In this document: positions 1 through 8,700 of the stretch, one piece after another
Layout of the letters: each line of letters begins with the position of its first letter
Position numbering within the stretch: position 1 is the stretch's first letter
Assembly (NCBI GenBank): GCA_046583095.1
Contig: JAYGDB010000090.1
Coordinates: forward strand, 1-13,610
Length of the DNA: 13,610 nt
Source: JAJDAN01 sp046583095
GTDB lineage: Bacteria; Myxococcota_A; UBA9160; UBA4427
Reading direction: 5' to 3'
Notes under the pieces: model-generated
Databases searched by the model: none
What the model was told of the DNA's origin: nothing
What the model saw: the letters and a program-made list of their open reading frames with translations, nothing else
Program-made: the position numbers and the translations under genes

Positions 1-27
1 CATCTTTGCCTCTGCTAGGCTGCTCTC

Positions 28-1332
28 ATGGGCTTCGGACCTCCCCGCATGGCGGCGACCCCTGCCGCCAGCGGCGACCCGCCGAAGCGCGGTCTCCGAG
101 GCGCCGTACGCGCGCTCGAGAATCGGGAATACCGTTGGCTCTTCGCCAGCAACATGGCGTTTTTCCTCGCCATGGGCGGACAGAGCATCGTGCGCGCGTG
201 GATCGCCTTCGAACTCACGGGTAGCGAACTCGCACTCGGCATCGTGAGCTTCACGGTGGCCGTACCGATGCTGCTGATTGCCCCACTCGGCGGCGTCATG
301 GGCGATCGCTTCGAGCGCCGGAACCTGATCGCAATCGGGCAGGGCGTCGTTCTGCTCAGTGAATTCGTGGTGTTCGGTCTGTTGTTGACGGACAACCTCG
401 CGTTCTGGCACCTCGTCACCGCCGCCGGCCTGATGGGCTGCGTCTTTCCCTTCATCATGCCCGCTCGGCAGGCGCTGGTGGCGAACATCGTGGGACGACG
501 GGGCCTGCAGAACGCAATGGCGCTGGGCATGGCGGGCATGAACGTCACCCGGGTGCTCGGGCCCGCGGCCGCCGGCTTCCTGCTCGGCCCGCTGGGGACC
601 AAGGGAACCTATGCGGTGGGCGTATCCATCTACTGCGTGGCGCTCCTTTGCATGCTCTTCGTGAAGCGTCACCCGATGGCGCCCAAAACCGCCACCTCCG
701 TAGTCTCGAACATCGTCGAAGGCGCTCGCTACGTCGGGAGCAATCGCCTGGTGCTGGTGCTGATCTTCTTCGGACTGGTGCCGATGTTCCTCGCCATGCC
801 CTTCCAGACGCTGATGGTCGTCTTCGCCAAGAACGTCTGGCACGAGGGTGCCGCCGGGCTCGGGCTGCTCAACGCATTCGCGGGAATCGGCGGAGTTGCG
901 GGATCGTTCTACGTCGCCTGGCAGGCAGACTCCCAAGACCGGGTTCGCAAGATGATGGCGAGCATGCTCGGCTTCGGCGGATTCCTGCTGCTCTTCTCGG
1001 TCACCCCCTACTTCTGGAGTGCACTCGGGCTCGTTTTCCTCGCCAACGCCTGCGGCAGCGTCTTTGGCACCCTCAACAACACCGCGATCCAGATGATCAT
1101 CCCCGACGCCGTGCGCGGACGAATCTCGAGCTTCCTCATGATGTCCTTCTCACTGCCATTGCTGGGGACGCTGCCCATGAGTTGGGTGGCCGAGGGCTAC
1201 GGGGCACCCCTTGCAGTGGCGCTCGCGTCAGTGCTCGCAGTCGTGGTCTCCATCATCTTCTACATCTCGAGCCCAGTGCTGCGAGGCATGGACGCAACCG
1301 TCAAGGCAGCCCTGGACGCCGACGACTTCTAG
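28..1332 (+). CDS. MFS transporter, probable exporter (MFS_3/EntS-like)
   Basis: A 434-residue polytopic inner-membrane protein of the major facilitator superfamily, with hydrophobic segments along its length consistent with about 12 helices after a basic N-terminal tail of some 35 residues. Motif A of the loop between helices 2 and 3 is visible at residues 88-98 (GGVMGDRFERR), with the Asp-Arg and trailing Arg-Arg typical of the family. The overall pattern resembles the MFS_3 group, which includes the enterobactin exporter EntS and many drug or metabolite exporters; the substrate cannot be told from sequence. The start is uncertain: the ATG at 28 gives the longest product, an in-frame ATG lies at 49, and neither has a clear Shine-Dalgarno sequence. 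It converges with the rqcH-like gene across 48 bases holding no convincing terminator. Family confidence is high, function low. Confidence 0.85.
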   Translation: MGFGPPRMAATPAASGDPPKRGLRGAVRALENREYRWLFASNMAFFLAMGGQSIVRAWIAFELTGSELALGIVSFTVAVPMLLIAPLGGVMGDRFERRNLIAIGQGVVLLSEFVVFGLLLTDNLAFWHLVTAAGLMGCVFPFIMPARQALVANIVGRRGLQNAMALGMAGMNVTRVLGPAAAGFLLGPLGTKGTYAVGVSIYCVALLCMLFVKRHPMAPKTATSVVSNIVEGARYVGSNRLVLVLIFFGLVPMFLAMPFQTLMVVFAKNVWHEGAAGLGLLNAFAGIGGVAGSFYVAWQADSQDRVRKMMASMLGFGGFLLLFSVTPYFWSALGLVFLANACGSVFGTLNNTAIQMIIPDAVRGRISSFLMMSFSLPLLGTLPMSWVAEGYGAPLAVALASVLAVVVSIIFYISSPVLRGMDATVKAALDADDF

Positions 1333-1380
1333 GAGCGTGAACCGAGCTGGGTCCGCGATCCGCTGCGAGCGAGTCGCCGG

Positions 1381-2904
1381 CTAGTCGTCGATGCGGCTCT
1401 CGAGCACGCGCTCGAGGCGTGCCTCCTCCCGGCGCAGGTGCACGGTCTTTCCGCCGGTCACGTAGACGAGCCCCTTCTTCGTGCCCTTGGGCTTCCTGAC
1501 GTTCTTGATCGGCACGACGTGCACGTCGGCACGGCTCGCGTTCTTCTGCTTGGAGAAATGGACCGCGAGCTCGCTGGCCTCCAGCACGGATTCCTGGGGC
1601 GGATCCGGCCTTCCCTCGGTACGCAGGATGACGTGGCTACCCGGCGCACCGTCGAGGTGGAAGAAGAGATCCTTCCCGCGCGCCAGCCTCGTGCTCAGGT
1701 GGTCGTTGCCCTCGTCGCTGCGACCGACCCAGATCTCGAGACCATCGCGGCTGCGGTAGCGACGCGGCAGAAGCCGTCGCGGCACGTCCCGCAGCCGTTC
1801 AGGCAGGTTGCTCTTTCTCGTGGGCTCGTCGCGGCGACCCGAACGCGCCCCACGCTCGAGCAGCTTCGCGATTTCCGGACGCGCCGCGATGGTCTCCAGC
1901 TCCGAGATGACGTCGTCTGCGTTGCCGCGCTCGGCGATCTCGCTGCAACGCGCCTCGAGTGCACGAATCTCGTCGTGCCATGCCCGAGCGTCGTCCAGCC
2001 TCCCACCCGCCTTCGTGAGCCGACGCAGCAGCTTGTGATAGCGCTTGAACATCGCCGCCATGTTCGCCTTGGCGGACTTCGTGGCATCGAGCGAAACCCG
2101 GACGTCCTCGCCCGTCTCGTAGTCGCGCAGACAGACCTCGCTCGCACCGCGCTCGACGCTGCCGAGCGCGCCCTTCAAGAGCTCCGCCTGACGCTGCAGC
2201 TCGGTGGCCCCGTCGGCCTCGGCCAGCTCCGACTCCACGCGTGCGAGTCGCCTCTCCGCGTTCTTCCTTTCCTTGCGAATCGCCTTGAGCAACCGACGCG
2301 ACAGGACGGCGGTGTCCCGCTCGGCCTCCTCGTCGACGTAGTGCGCTTCGATCGTCGCCAGGTACTCCGCATCGGCAACGTCCGCCCAGCGATCCTCGCC
2401 GGCGTCGGCCAACTCGCGTCCTGGATTCTGGAAGGGCTCTCCCACCTCGAGCTCGGGCCGGGTCTGCTTCGGGGCGCGGAGTGTCGCGCGGATCGTTCCC
2501 TCCGCGTCCAGCAGGTAGACGTTGCTCCGACGACCGAGCAGGGCGAGGAGCAGCTCGAAATCGCCGTCGCGCGCTTCGAAGCGAAGGGCGAGCTGGCGGT
2601 CGCGCCCGCGGATACCCGCCCGAACGAACCTCGCCCGGGAGAGATGCGCGCGCAGATAGCCGGTGAAAGCGGGCGGCTGATCGGATGCCCTCGGGGTGGA
2701 AGCCAACTCACTGATACGCGCCACCGCCTCTGCCGCGCTGAAGATGAGGTGGCGCTTGCGGGCTTCGCCGCTCTCCGGGTCGCGGCGATACAGCGTCAGC
2801 ACGAGCCGCTCACGGTCGGGCTGCAGCCAGCGCTCGACGCGAGCCCCAGCGAAATCCTCGTTGAGGACCCGAACGACGCGCTCGAGCTCGGTGAGACTCA
2901 ACAT
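1381..2904 (-). CDS. rqcH: NFACT family protein, RqcH/Rqc2-like ribosome quality-control factor
   Basis: A 507-residue NFACT protein. In bacteria, RqcH binds obstructed 50S subunits carrying peptidyl-tRNA and recruits tRNA-Ala to add alanine tails that mark stalled chains for proteolysis. The NFACT-N part covers roughly residues 1-150, with the Asp-Arg pair at 102-103 (GRDRQLAL) and the family signature LLGRRSNVYLL at 122-132. A charged coiled-coil region spans about 195-350. The NFACT-R (DUF814) domain spans about 380-505, with DGLEIWVGRSDEGNDHLS, DLFFHLDGAPGSHVILR and the basic stretch KNVRKPKGTKKGLVYV. The start ATG at 2904 has GGTGGAG about 6 bases upstream; the frame stays open further upstream but overlaps mutM. 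It begins 13 bases after mutM and is probably co-transcribed with it. It is shorter than the roughly 560-580 residues I recall for Firmicutes homologues, and the central helix-hairpin-helix segment is not recognisable. Confidence 0.88.
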   Translation of the reverse strand: MLSLTELERVVRVLNEDFAGARVERWLQPDRERLVLTLYRRDPESGEARKRHLIFSAAEAVARISELASTPRASDQPPAFTGYLRAHLSRARFVRAGIRGRDRQLALRFEARDGDFELLLALLGRRSNVYLLDAEGTIRATLRAPKQTRPELEVGEPFQNPGRELADAGEDRWADVADAEYLATIEAHYVDEEAERDTAVLSRRLLKAIRKERKNAERRLARVESELAEADGATELQRQAELLKGALGSVERGASEVCLRDYETGEDVRVSLDATKSAKANMAAMFKRYHKLLRRLTKAGGRLDDARAWHDEIRALEARCSEIAERGNADDVISELETIAARPEIAKLLERGARSGRRDEPTRKSNLPERLRDVPRRLLPRRYRSRDGLEIWVGRSDEGNDHLSTRLARGKDLFFHLDGAPGSHVILRTEGRPDPPQESVLEASELAVHFSKQKNASRADVHVVPIKNVRKPKGTKKGLVYVTGGKTVHLRREEARLERVLESRIDD

Positions 2905-2917
2905 GCCTGACTCCACC

Positions 2918-3796
2918 CTACCGCTGGCAGGTCGGACAGTAGTGGGTGCCGCGCTGCGCGACGAACTTCTTGCGGATTTCGGTGCCGCATTCGAGACAGG
3001 GCTCGCCGTCTCGCGCGTACACGCGACGCTCGTCCTGGTAGGCGCCCTCGACGCCGTCCGGAGCCACGAAGTCGCTGATCGTCGAGCCTCCGGCTTCGAT
3101 CGAACGCTCGAGCACACGCCGCAGGGCTTCGGCAATCCGGCCGCACTCAACCCGACGCACGCGTCCTGCCGCACGTCCCGGCCGGACTCCTGCCAGGAAG
3201 AGCGACTCGTCAGCGTAGATATTCCCGCAGCCGGCGAGCACCGACTGATCGAGCAGCACCGCCTTGATGGCGGCTTTCTTCTTTCGCGTGGCGCGGAAGA
3301 GGAGATCCCCGCTGACGCCGAGGGCGTCTGCGCCGAGCAGGTCGAGTCGGGGGTGACTCTCGCCCGCCAGCAGCAGGAACACCTTCCCGAACTTCCGGAC
3401 GTCTCGCATGTACACCTCGGGTCCGCCGTCGGCAAAGGCGAAGCGTAGGTGGGTGTGCTCGTCGGGCCGAAAGCCGCAGCGCTGCTCTTCGGGTGTGAGA
3501 CTGGCGCGAGCCGTCGCCGATAGCAGGCGCGGGCTGCCGACCCCGCTCGAGAAGAGCTGTCCCGTCATGCCGAGGTGAAGGACGAGCCGAGCGCCGTCAT
3601 CGAGGTGAGCGATCAGATACTTGCCCTGACGCTCGAGGGTCGAGACCGTTCGGCCCCGAACTCCGGCGCGCAGCTCTGCCGTGGGCGTGACGAAGAAATA
3701 GCTGTCTCGCGTGGTTCGCAGGCTGGCGATCTTGCGACCGACGACCAGCGGCTCGATGCGGCGACGGGTCACCTCGACTTCGGGCAGCTCGGGCAC
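2918..3796 (-). CDS. mutM: Formamidopyrimidine-DNA glycosylase (Fpg/MutM)
   Basis: A 292-residue bifunctional DNA glycosylase/AP lyase that removes 8-oxoguanine and formamidopyrimidines in base excision repair. The N-terminal PELPEVE supplies the catalytic Pro2 (N-terminal after Met removal) and Glu3. Lys59 (RQGKYL) is the conserved lysine; HLGMTGQL (74-81) and VRKFG (133-137) carry the Met, Arg and Phe that fill the void of the flipped base. QSVLAGCGNIYADESLF (184-200) is the helix-two-turn-helix signature. A C-terminal zinc finger is present at Cys267, Cys270, Cys287 and Cys290 (C-x2-C-x16-C-x2-C). The start is GTG at 3796, fixed by the invariant N-terminus. It is about 20 residues longer than E. 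coli MutM, mainly because of an insertion around residues 84-115. The GT-C-like gene ends 4 bases upstream and the rqcH-like gene starts 13 bases downstream, so the three probably form an operon. Confidence 0.97.
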   Translation of the reverse strand: MPELPEVEVTRRRIEPLVVGRKIASLRTTRDSYFFVTPTAELRAGVRGRTVSTLERQGKYLIAHLDDGARLVLHLGMTGQLFSSGVGSPRLLSATARASLTPEEQRCGFRPDEHTHLRFAFADGGPEVYMRDVRKFGKVFLLLAGESHPRLDLLGADALGVSGDLLFRATRKKKAAIKAVLLDQSVLAGCGNIYADESLFLAGVRPGRAAGRVRRVECGRIAEALRRVLERSIEAGGSTISDFVAPDGVEGAYQDERRVYARDGEPCLECGTEIRKKFVAQRGTHYCPTCQR

Positions 3797-3800
3797 GGGC

Positions 3801-5618
3801 TTAGCGGTTCCTCAGCCGGCTCTCCAGCGCGCGACGAGACTCGCCGTACCCCGGATCACCCTTTATCTCCCGAGGCGTGCGCAGCAAGAATCTGCGCGCG
3901 GCCCGGAAGTCGCCGAGGCGCGCATGGACGCGAGCGAGACCGAGAGCGACACGCGGGTCCTGGCCAATTCGCGGCAGCGCATCCATCGCCTGATAGATCT
4001 CCAGCGCGTCGGCCGGGCGGCCCACCTCCTCGAGGCTGCGGGCTCCGCACAGGAAGAACGCCGGTGCGGCGGACAGTGCGCCTGAGTCGGGGCGAATCTG
4101 TGCTCCCAGCAGCTCGATGGTCTCCGACGCCAACCCGAGCGCGAGGTTGGTCCTGCAGAGAAGGATCACCGCGCTGTCCTGCCGCACGTAGCTCGCGTGC
4201 ATCCCGAAGCGCTGGTTGACCGCCTCCAACTCGTGCAGCTGTTGCCTCGCTTCAGCGTGATCTCCCGCCTCGAAGAGCGACGCCGCCAGCACGTAGCGAC
4301 CTTCTCGGAACAACGGGTCCCGCTCGACGTCTCGAGAGAAGAGAACGAGATCAGAGCGCCAATCCGGGATCCTGGCGTGGGTTCGAGCCGCGAGACCTCC
4401 GACCATCAGGAAGGCGAGAGCGACTGCGACCGCACCTCGAAGGCGGCGCTGCGGCACACGGGACACGACTCCCGACACGACCGCGGCCCCAATGAACGCT
4501 GCACCGAACACGGGCAGCGCGAGGAAGCGTTCGGCGCGAAGGTGCGTGAGCGGCACGAGGCCGGACGTGGGAATGAACGCGATCCACAGCCACACCAGGC
4601 CCAGAGCCGCCATCGCTTGCTCGGCCCGCCACAAGCGCCAGGCAGCAACCGGAGCCAGGAGCGCAAGCAGAACGGCGAGGACGACGTCCGGCTCCAGGAC
4701 GACGTTGACGACGCGCACGACGTCGCTCGTGGTCGAAGAAAGCGGCGCGAACACCCAGGCGAGCCGGGCCGGCCAGGTCGCCAGCACCGTCAGCAGGTGA
4801 AGCGCATAGCGGTCTCCGACGACTGGAGCCGCGGCCGCCAACCCACCCAGCACGAGGGGCCGGAGGACGAAGAGGTGGATGGCCACGAGTGCGATCTGCG
4901 AACCTACCAGCCACTGCCGGAGCGAGCGTGGGGCTTCTCGGCCGCGAGGCGACAGCCACAGGCACGCGATCGCGAGCCCCGGCGTGACCAACGCGGACTC
5001 CTTGGACCCGAGAGCCAATGCGAGCAGGATCAGGGCGAGTCCGCCGCGCCGGAGCCGGGACGCGCGGTCGTGCCCGCTCGCGGCCAGCACGGTCGCCAGC
5101 AGCGCGGCCACGATGAAGAGTTTCGCGAGGGCGTCGTCGATACCGGACGGCCAGACGTAGTTCTCGATGCCGGCTGGATGCGCGGCCGCAAGCAGCGCGA
5201 CCAGCCCCCCCGAGAGCGGGTCGCCGAAGAGCCGCCCGGCAAGCAGTGCCAAGAGCGCGTATGTCAGCGCCCCGATGAAGAGGTTCACGGCGCGAAAGGC
5301 CGAGGGATCGCGGCCAAAGGCCAGATCGACGAGGCTCACGGCTACGACCTTGACGGGGCGGTAGTACGACTGAACCGACCCGGGCGACACCGCCGCCAGG
5401 GCCTCGTACATCGGCTGGCCGAAGGCCTGCAGGATGCGGCCCGGGGGCCGGATCAGGAGACCCTGCACAAGCTCCGTTCGATCGGTCCACACGAACTCGT
5501 ACGGGAGCGAACGCGCGTGCAGCGCGACGAAAAAGACCACCGGCAGCACAGCGGCGGCGAGCCATGCACTCGTCGACCAACCGTTTCCGCGCCCACCCAC
5601 TTCCTCATCGGCCGGCAT
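3801..5618 (-). CDS. GT-C/TMTC-like polytopic membrane protein with C-terminal helical (TPR-like) repeats
   Basis: A 605-residue integral membrane protein with about ten or more hydrophobic segments from residue 18 to 410, then a soluble Ala/Leu/Arg-rich tail (about 430-605) patterned like tetratricopeptide repeats, such as AASLFEAGDHAEARQQL and LGLARVHARLGDFRAARR. The membrane part follows the GT-C glycosyltransferase/TMTC (DUF1736-like) plan: an acidic first loop (FVWTDRTELV, Asp46), SYYRPV (84-89), HPAGIENYVWPSGIDDALAKLF (family HP..E.....DDLLA.LF pattern), LGSKESAL (203-210), and PTSGLVPLTHLRAERFLALP near 350-369. Family members are thought to transfer sugars from lipid-linked donors on the outer face of the inner membrane; donor and acceptor are unknown. 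ATG at 5618 is chosen because GGGGAGA lies 5-6 bases upstream; longer readings would run into ileS. The first-loop acidic pair often written DD appears here as TD. It heads the block with mutM and rqcH. Confidence 0.75.
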   Translation of the reverse strand: MPADEEVGGRGNGWSTSAWLAAAVLPVVFFVALHARSLPYEFVWTDRTELVQGLLIRPPGRILQAFGQPMYEALAAVSPGSVQSYYRPVKVVAVSLVDLAFGRDPSAFRAVNLFIGALTYALLALLAGRLFGDPLSGGLVALLAAAHPAGIENYVWPSGIDDALAKLFIVAALLATVLAASGHDRASRLRRGGLALILLALALGSKESALVTPGLAIACLWLSPRGREAPRSLRQWLVGSQIALVAIHLFVLRPLVLGGLAAAAPVVGDRYALHLLTVLATWPARLAWVFAPLSSTTSDVVRVVNVVLEPDVVLAVLLALLAPVAAWRLWRAEQAMAALGLVWLWIAFIPTSGLVPLTHLRAERFLALPVFGAAFIGAAVVSGVVSRVPQRRLRGAVAVALAFLMVGGLAARTHARIPDWRSDLVLFSRDVERDPLFREGRYVLAASLFEAGDHAEARQQLHELEAVNQRFGMHASYVRQDSAVILLCRTNLALGLASETIELLGAQIRPDSGALSAAPAFFLCGARSLEEVGRPADALEIYQAMDALPRIGQDPRVALGLARVHARLGDFRAARRFLLRTPREIKGDPGYGESRRALESRLRNR

Positions 5619-5728
5619 CGAGTCTCCCCGGTCGAGCAGTCTACGTTGCAGCCACTCGGGGCGCCCCTCCGAGGTTGCTGGTAAGCTACGCGCGCCTCCG
5701 GACCCTCGATGCGGGAGCGTGAGTCGCG
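5619..5728. promoter_or_regulatory. Divergent intergenic region between the GT-C-like gene and ileS
   Basis: These 110 bases must hold the promoters for the leftward GT-C/mutM/rqcH block and for rightward ileS. The Shine-Dalgarno of the leftward gene (GGGGAGA on the minus strand) sits at about 5622-5628, and a GGGAG at 5713-5717 serves ileS with an 11-base spacing. A GC-rich palindrome GGGGCGCCCC lies at 5658-5667, flanked by CTCGG and CCGAG arms. No T-box leader is apparent and I could not find a convincing sigma-70 -35/-10 pair. Confidence 0.5.
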
Positions 5729-8700
5729 ATGAGCCGAAAGGCTGCAAACAATCCCTATCCCGACGTCGATCCGTCGCCGAACCTGCCCGCTCTCGAACAG
5801 CGAGTCCTCGACTCCTGGGAGCGGGATCAGACCTTCCTGAAGTCGATCGACCAGCGCCCGGCGGGCGATCGGGGCAGCAACGAATTCGTCTTCTACGACG
5901 GCCCACCCTTCGCGAACGGACTGCCCCACCACGGCCACCTGGTCACCGGCTACATCAAGGACATCGTTCCGCGCTACCAGACCCTGCGCGGTCGCCGTGT
6001 CGAGCGACGATTCGGTTGGGACTGCCACGGCCTACCCGTCGAGATGCTCGCCGAGCAAGAACTCGGCGTCCGCGGCCACAAGGCCATCGCCGACTACGGA
6101 ATCGACCGCTTCAACGAGTACTGCGAGTCGTCCGTGTTCCGGTACGTGGGCGAGTGGAAGCGCTATGTGAACCGCGCCGCCCGCTGGGTGGACTTCGAGA
6201 ACGACTACAAAACCCTCGAGCTGCCCTACATGGAGAGCCTGATGTGGGCCGTGAAGCAGCTGCACGAGAAGGGCCTGCTCTACGAAGGCTACAAGGTGAT
6301 GCCCTACTCCTGGGCGGCCGAGACGGTGCTCTCGAACTTCGAGACCCGCCAGGACGACGCCTACCGGGACCGCCAGGATCCGGCCGTCACCGTGCGCTTC
6401 GAGCTGGAGAGCAAAGACGACCGGCCGACGGATCTGCTCGCCTGGACGACGACCCCCTGGACGCTGCCCTCGAACCTGGCAATCGCCGTCGGGCCGGAGC
6501 TCGATTACGCGATCTTCGAGCTGGACGGTCGCAACCTGATCCTCGGCGAAGCCACAGTCGCGAAGTACGAGAAGGAGCTGGCCGACGCGAGCCGAGTGGG
6601 CTCCCTCAAGGGCCACGAGCTCGTGGGGCGGAAATACACGCCGCTCTTCCCGTTCTTCGCGGACACCGAAAACGCCTTCCGCGTGTTGGGCGCGGATTTC
6701 GTAGATACCGAAGAGGGGACCGGCGTCGTGCACATGGCGCCCGGCTTCGGCGAAGACGACATGCAGACCTGCAACGCCAATGACATTCCCACGGTCGTGC
6801 CGGTCGACGACGCGGGCTGCTTCACCGCCGAGGTTCCTCCGTGGCAGGGAGTGCAGGTCTTCGAGGCCAACAAGCCGATCGTCCGGGAACTGAAGGAGCG
6901 CGGAGTCATCATCCGCCACGAGACCTATACACACAGCTACCCGCACTGCTGGCGCACGCGCGAGCCATTGATCTACAAGGCGATGGACTCCTGGTACGTG
7001 AGGGTGACGGCCATCCGCGAACGCGCCGTCGAGCTCAACCAGCAGATCAATTGGACCCCCGCGAACGTACGGGACGGTCGCTTCGGCAAGTGGCTCGAAG
7101 GCGCGATCGACTGGTCGATCTCGCGGAATCGCTTCTGGGGCACGCCGATCCCGATCTGGAAGAGCGACGATCCCGCCTACCCGCGCATGGACGTCTACGG
7201 GAGCCTTGACGAGATCGAGCGAGATTTCGGAAGGCGTCCGACGAACCTGCACCGACCGGACATCGACGACTTCGTGCGCCCGAACCCCGACGACCCGACA
7301 GGCAAGAGCATGATGCGCCGCGTCCCGGAGGTACTCGACTGCTGGTTCGAGTCGGGTTCGATGCCCTTCGCGCAGGTCCACTACCCGTTCGAGAACAAGG
7401 AGTGGTTCGACGATCACTTCCCGGCGGACTTCATCGTCGAGTATCTCGCCCAGACCCGCGGTTGGTTCTACACCATGCACGTACTGGCGACGGCGATCTT
7501 TGATCGGCCGGCCTTCAAGAACTGCATCTGTCACGGGGTGATTCTGGGAGACAGCGGGCAAAAGCTCAGCAAGAGCCTGCGCAACTACACCGATCCCGAG
7601 GATATCTTTCAGGAGATCGGCTCGGACGCCCTGCGCTGGTTCCTGGTGTCGTCCCCGGTGGTACGAGGCGGCGACCTGACCATCCGAACAGACGACCAGC
7701 AGGTGCGCGACGCGGTGCGCGTCGTCATCAAGCCCATCTGGAACGCCTGGTACTTCTTTGCCCTCTACGCCAACACCGACGGCATCCGCGCGAAGTTCCG
7801 CACGGACAGCGAGCAAGTGCTCGACCGCTACATCCTCGCAAAGACGAGCGACCTCGTGACCGGCATCGCGGAGTCCCTCGATGCCTATGACCTCTCCGGG
7901 GCCTGTCAGCGCTTCGTCGAGCACCTCGACGCGCTGAACAACTGGTATATCCGGCGCAGCCGGGATCGCTTCTGGCGATCGGCTGATGCCGACGACCCGG
8001 ACAAGCAGGACGCCTACGACACGCTGTACACGGTGCTCGTCACCTTGTGCCAGGTCGTGAGCCCGCTGTTACCACTCGTCACCGAGGAGATCTATCGGGG
8101 GCTCACCGGCGAAGAGAGCGTGCACCTCACGGACTGGCCGACCGAACTCGACGCTTCGGCGAATCCGCAGTTGGTGGGAGCGATGGATCGCGTCCGCGAC
8201 GTGTGCTCCGCGGCTCTCGCCCTGCGCGCCAGCGAGAGTGTCAGGGTCCGCCAACCACTCGCCTCCCTGACCGTCGCCGGAGCCGATACCGAACAACTCC
8301 GCCCCTATGCGGAACTGATTGCCGACGAGGTGAACATCAAGGAGCTACGGCTCACCCGCGAGATCGACGAGTACGCGACCTTCCGCTTGCAGGTGAACTC
8401 CCGCGCCCTCGGGCCGAGGCTCGGAAAGGACATGAAGAAGGTGCTCTCCGCCTCGAAGACCGGCGACTGGAAGCTGCTCGACTCGGGCAACGTCGAGTGC
8501 GCGGGCTTCGAGCTCGCACCAGGCGAGTACGCGATGCTGCTGCAACCCAAGGAAGGCGTCTCCTGCGAGGCCCTGCCGACGAGTGACGCGATCGTGGTTC
8601 TCGATCTCGAGCTCAGCGACGCGCTGATCGCCGAAGGCCGTGCCCGGGACGTCGTGCGCGTCGTCCAGCAGGCCCGCAAGGAAGCGGACTTCCACGTGTC

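Noticed and set aside
1333..1380. Convergent terminator between the MFS gene and the rqcH-like gene
   Set aside because: The best stem (CCGCGA with TCGCCGG) needs a bulge and has no T-run.
1438..2910. 490-codon open frame on the plus strand
   Set aside because: Antisense to the rqcH-like gene, whose family motifs are clear; the long frame results from GC-rich codon bias.
2905..3435. N-terminal extension of the rqcH-like frame
   Set aside because: It overlaps mutM, has no family similarity, and the ATG at 2904 has a good Shine-Dalgarno and matches the NFACT-N start.
5655..5673. Hairpin with CTCGG/CCGAG arms around GGGGCGCCCC upstream of ileS, considered as a T-box or attenuator
   Set aside because: Only a 5-bp outer stem, no specifier loop, T-box sequence or T-run; best left as an unexplained palindrome.
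4197..5684. 495-codon open frame on the plus strand
   Set aside because: Antisense to the GT-C-like gene; its product is Arg/Gly/Pro/His-rich with no motif, as expected of a shadow frame in GC-rich DNA.
5619..5906. N-terminal extension of the GT-C-like frame into ileS
   Set aside because: Low-complexity Arg/Gly/Ser sequence overlapping the ileS start; ATG 5618 has GGGGAGA directly upstream.
6032..7924. 630-codon open frame on the minus strand
   Set aside because: Lies inside ileS on the other strand; ileS motifs are intact throughout and the antisense product has no recognisable domain.
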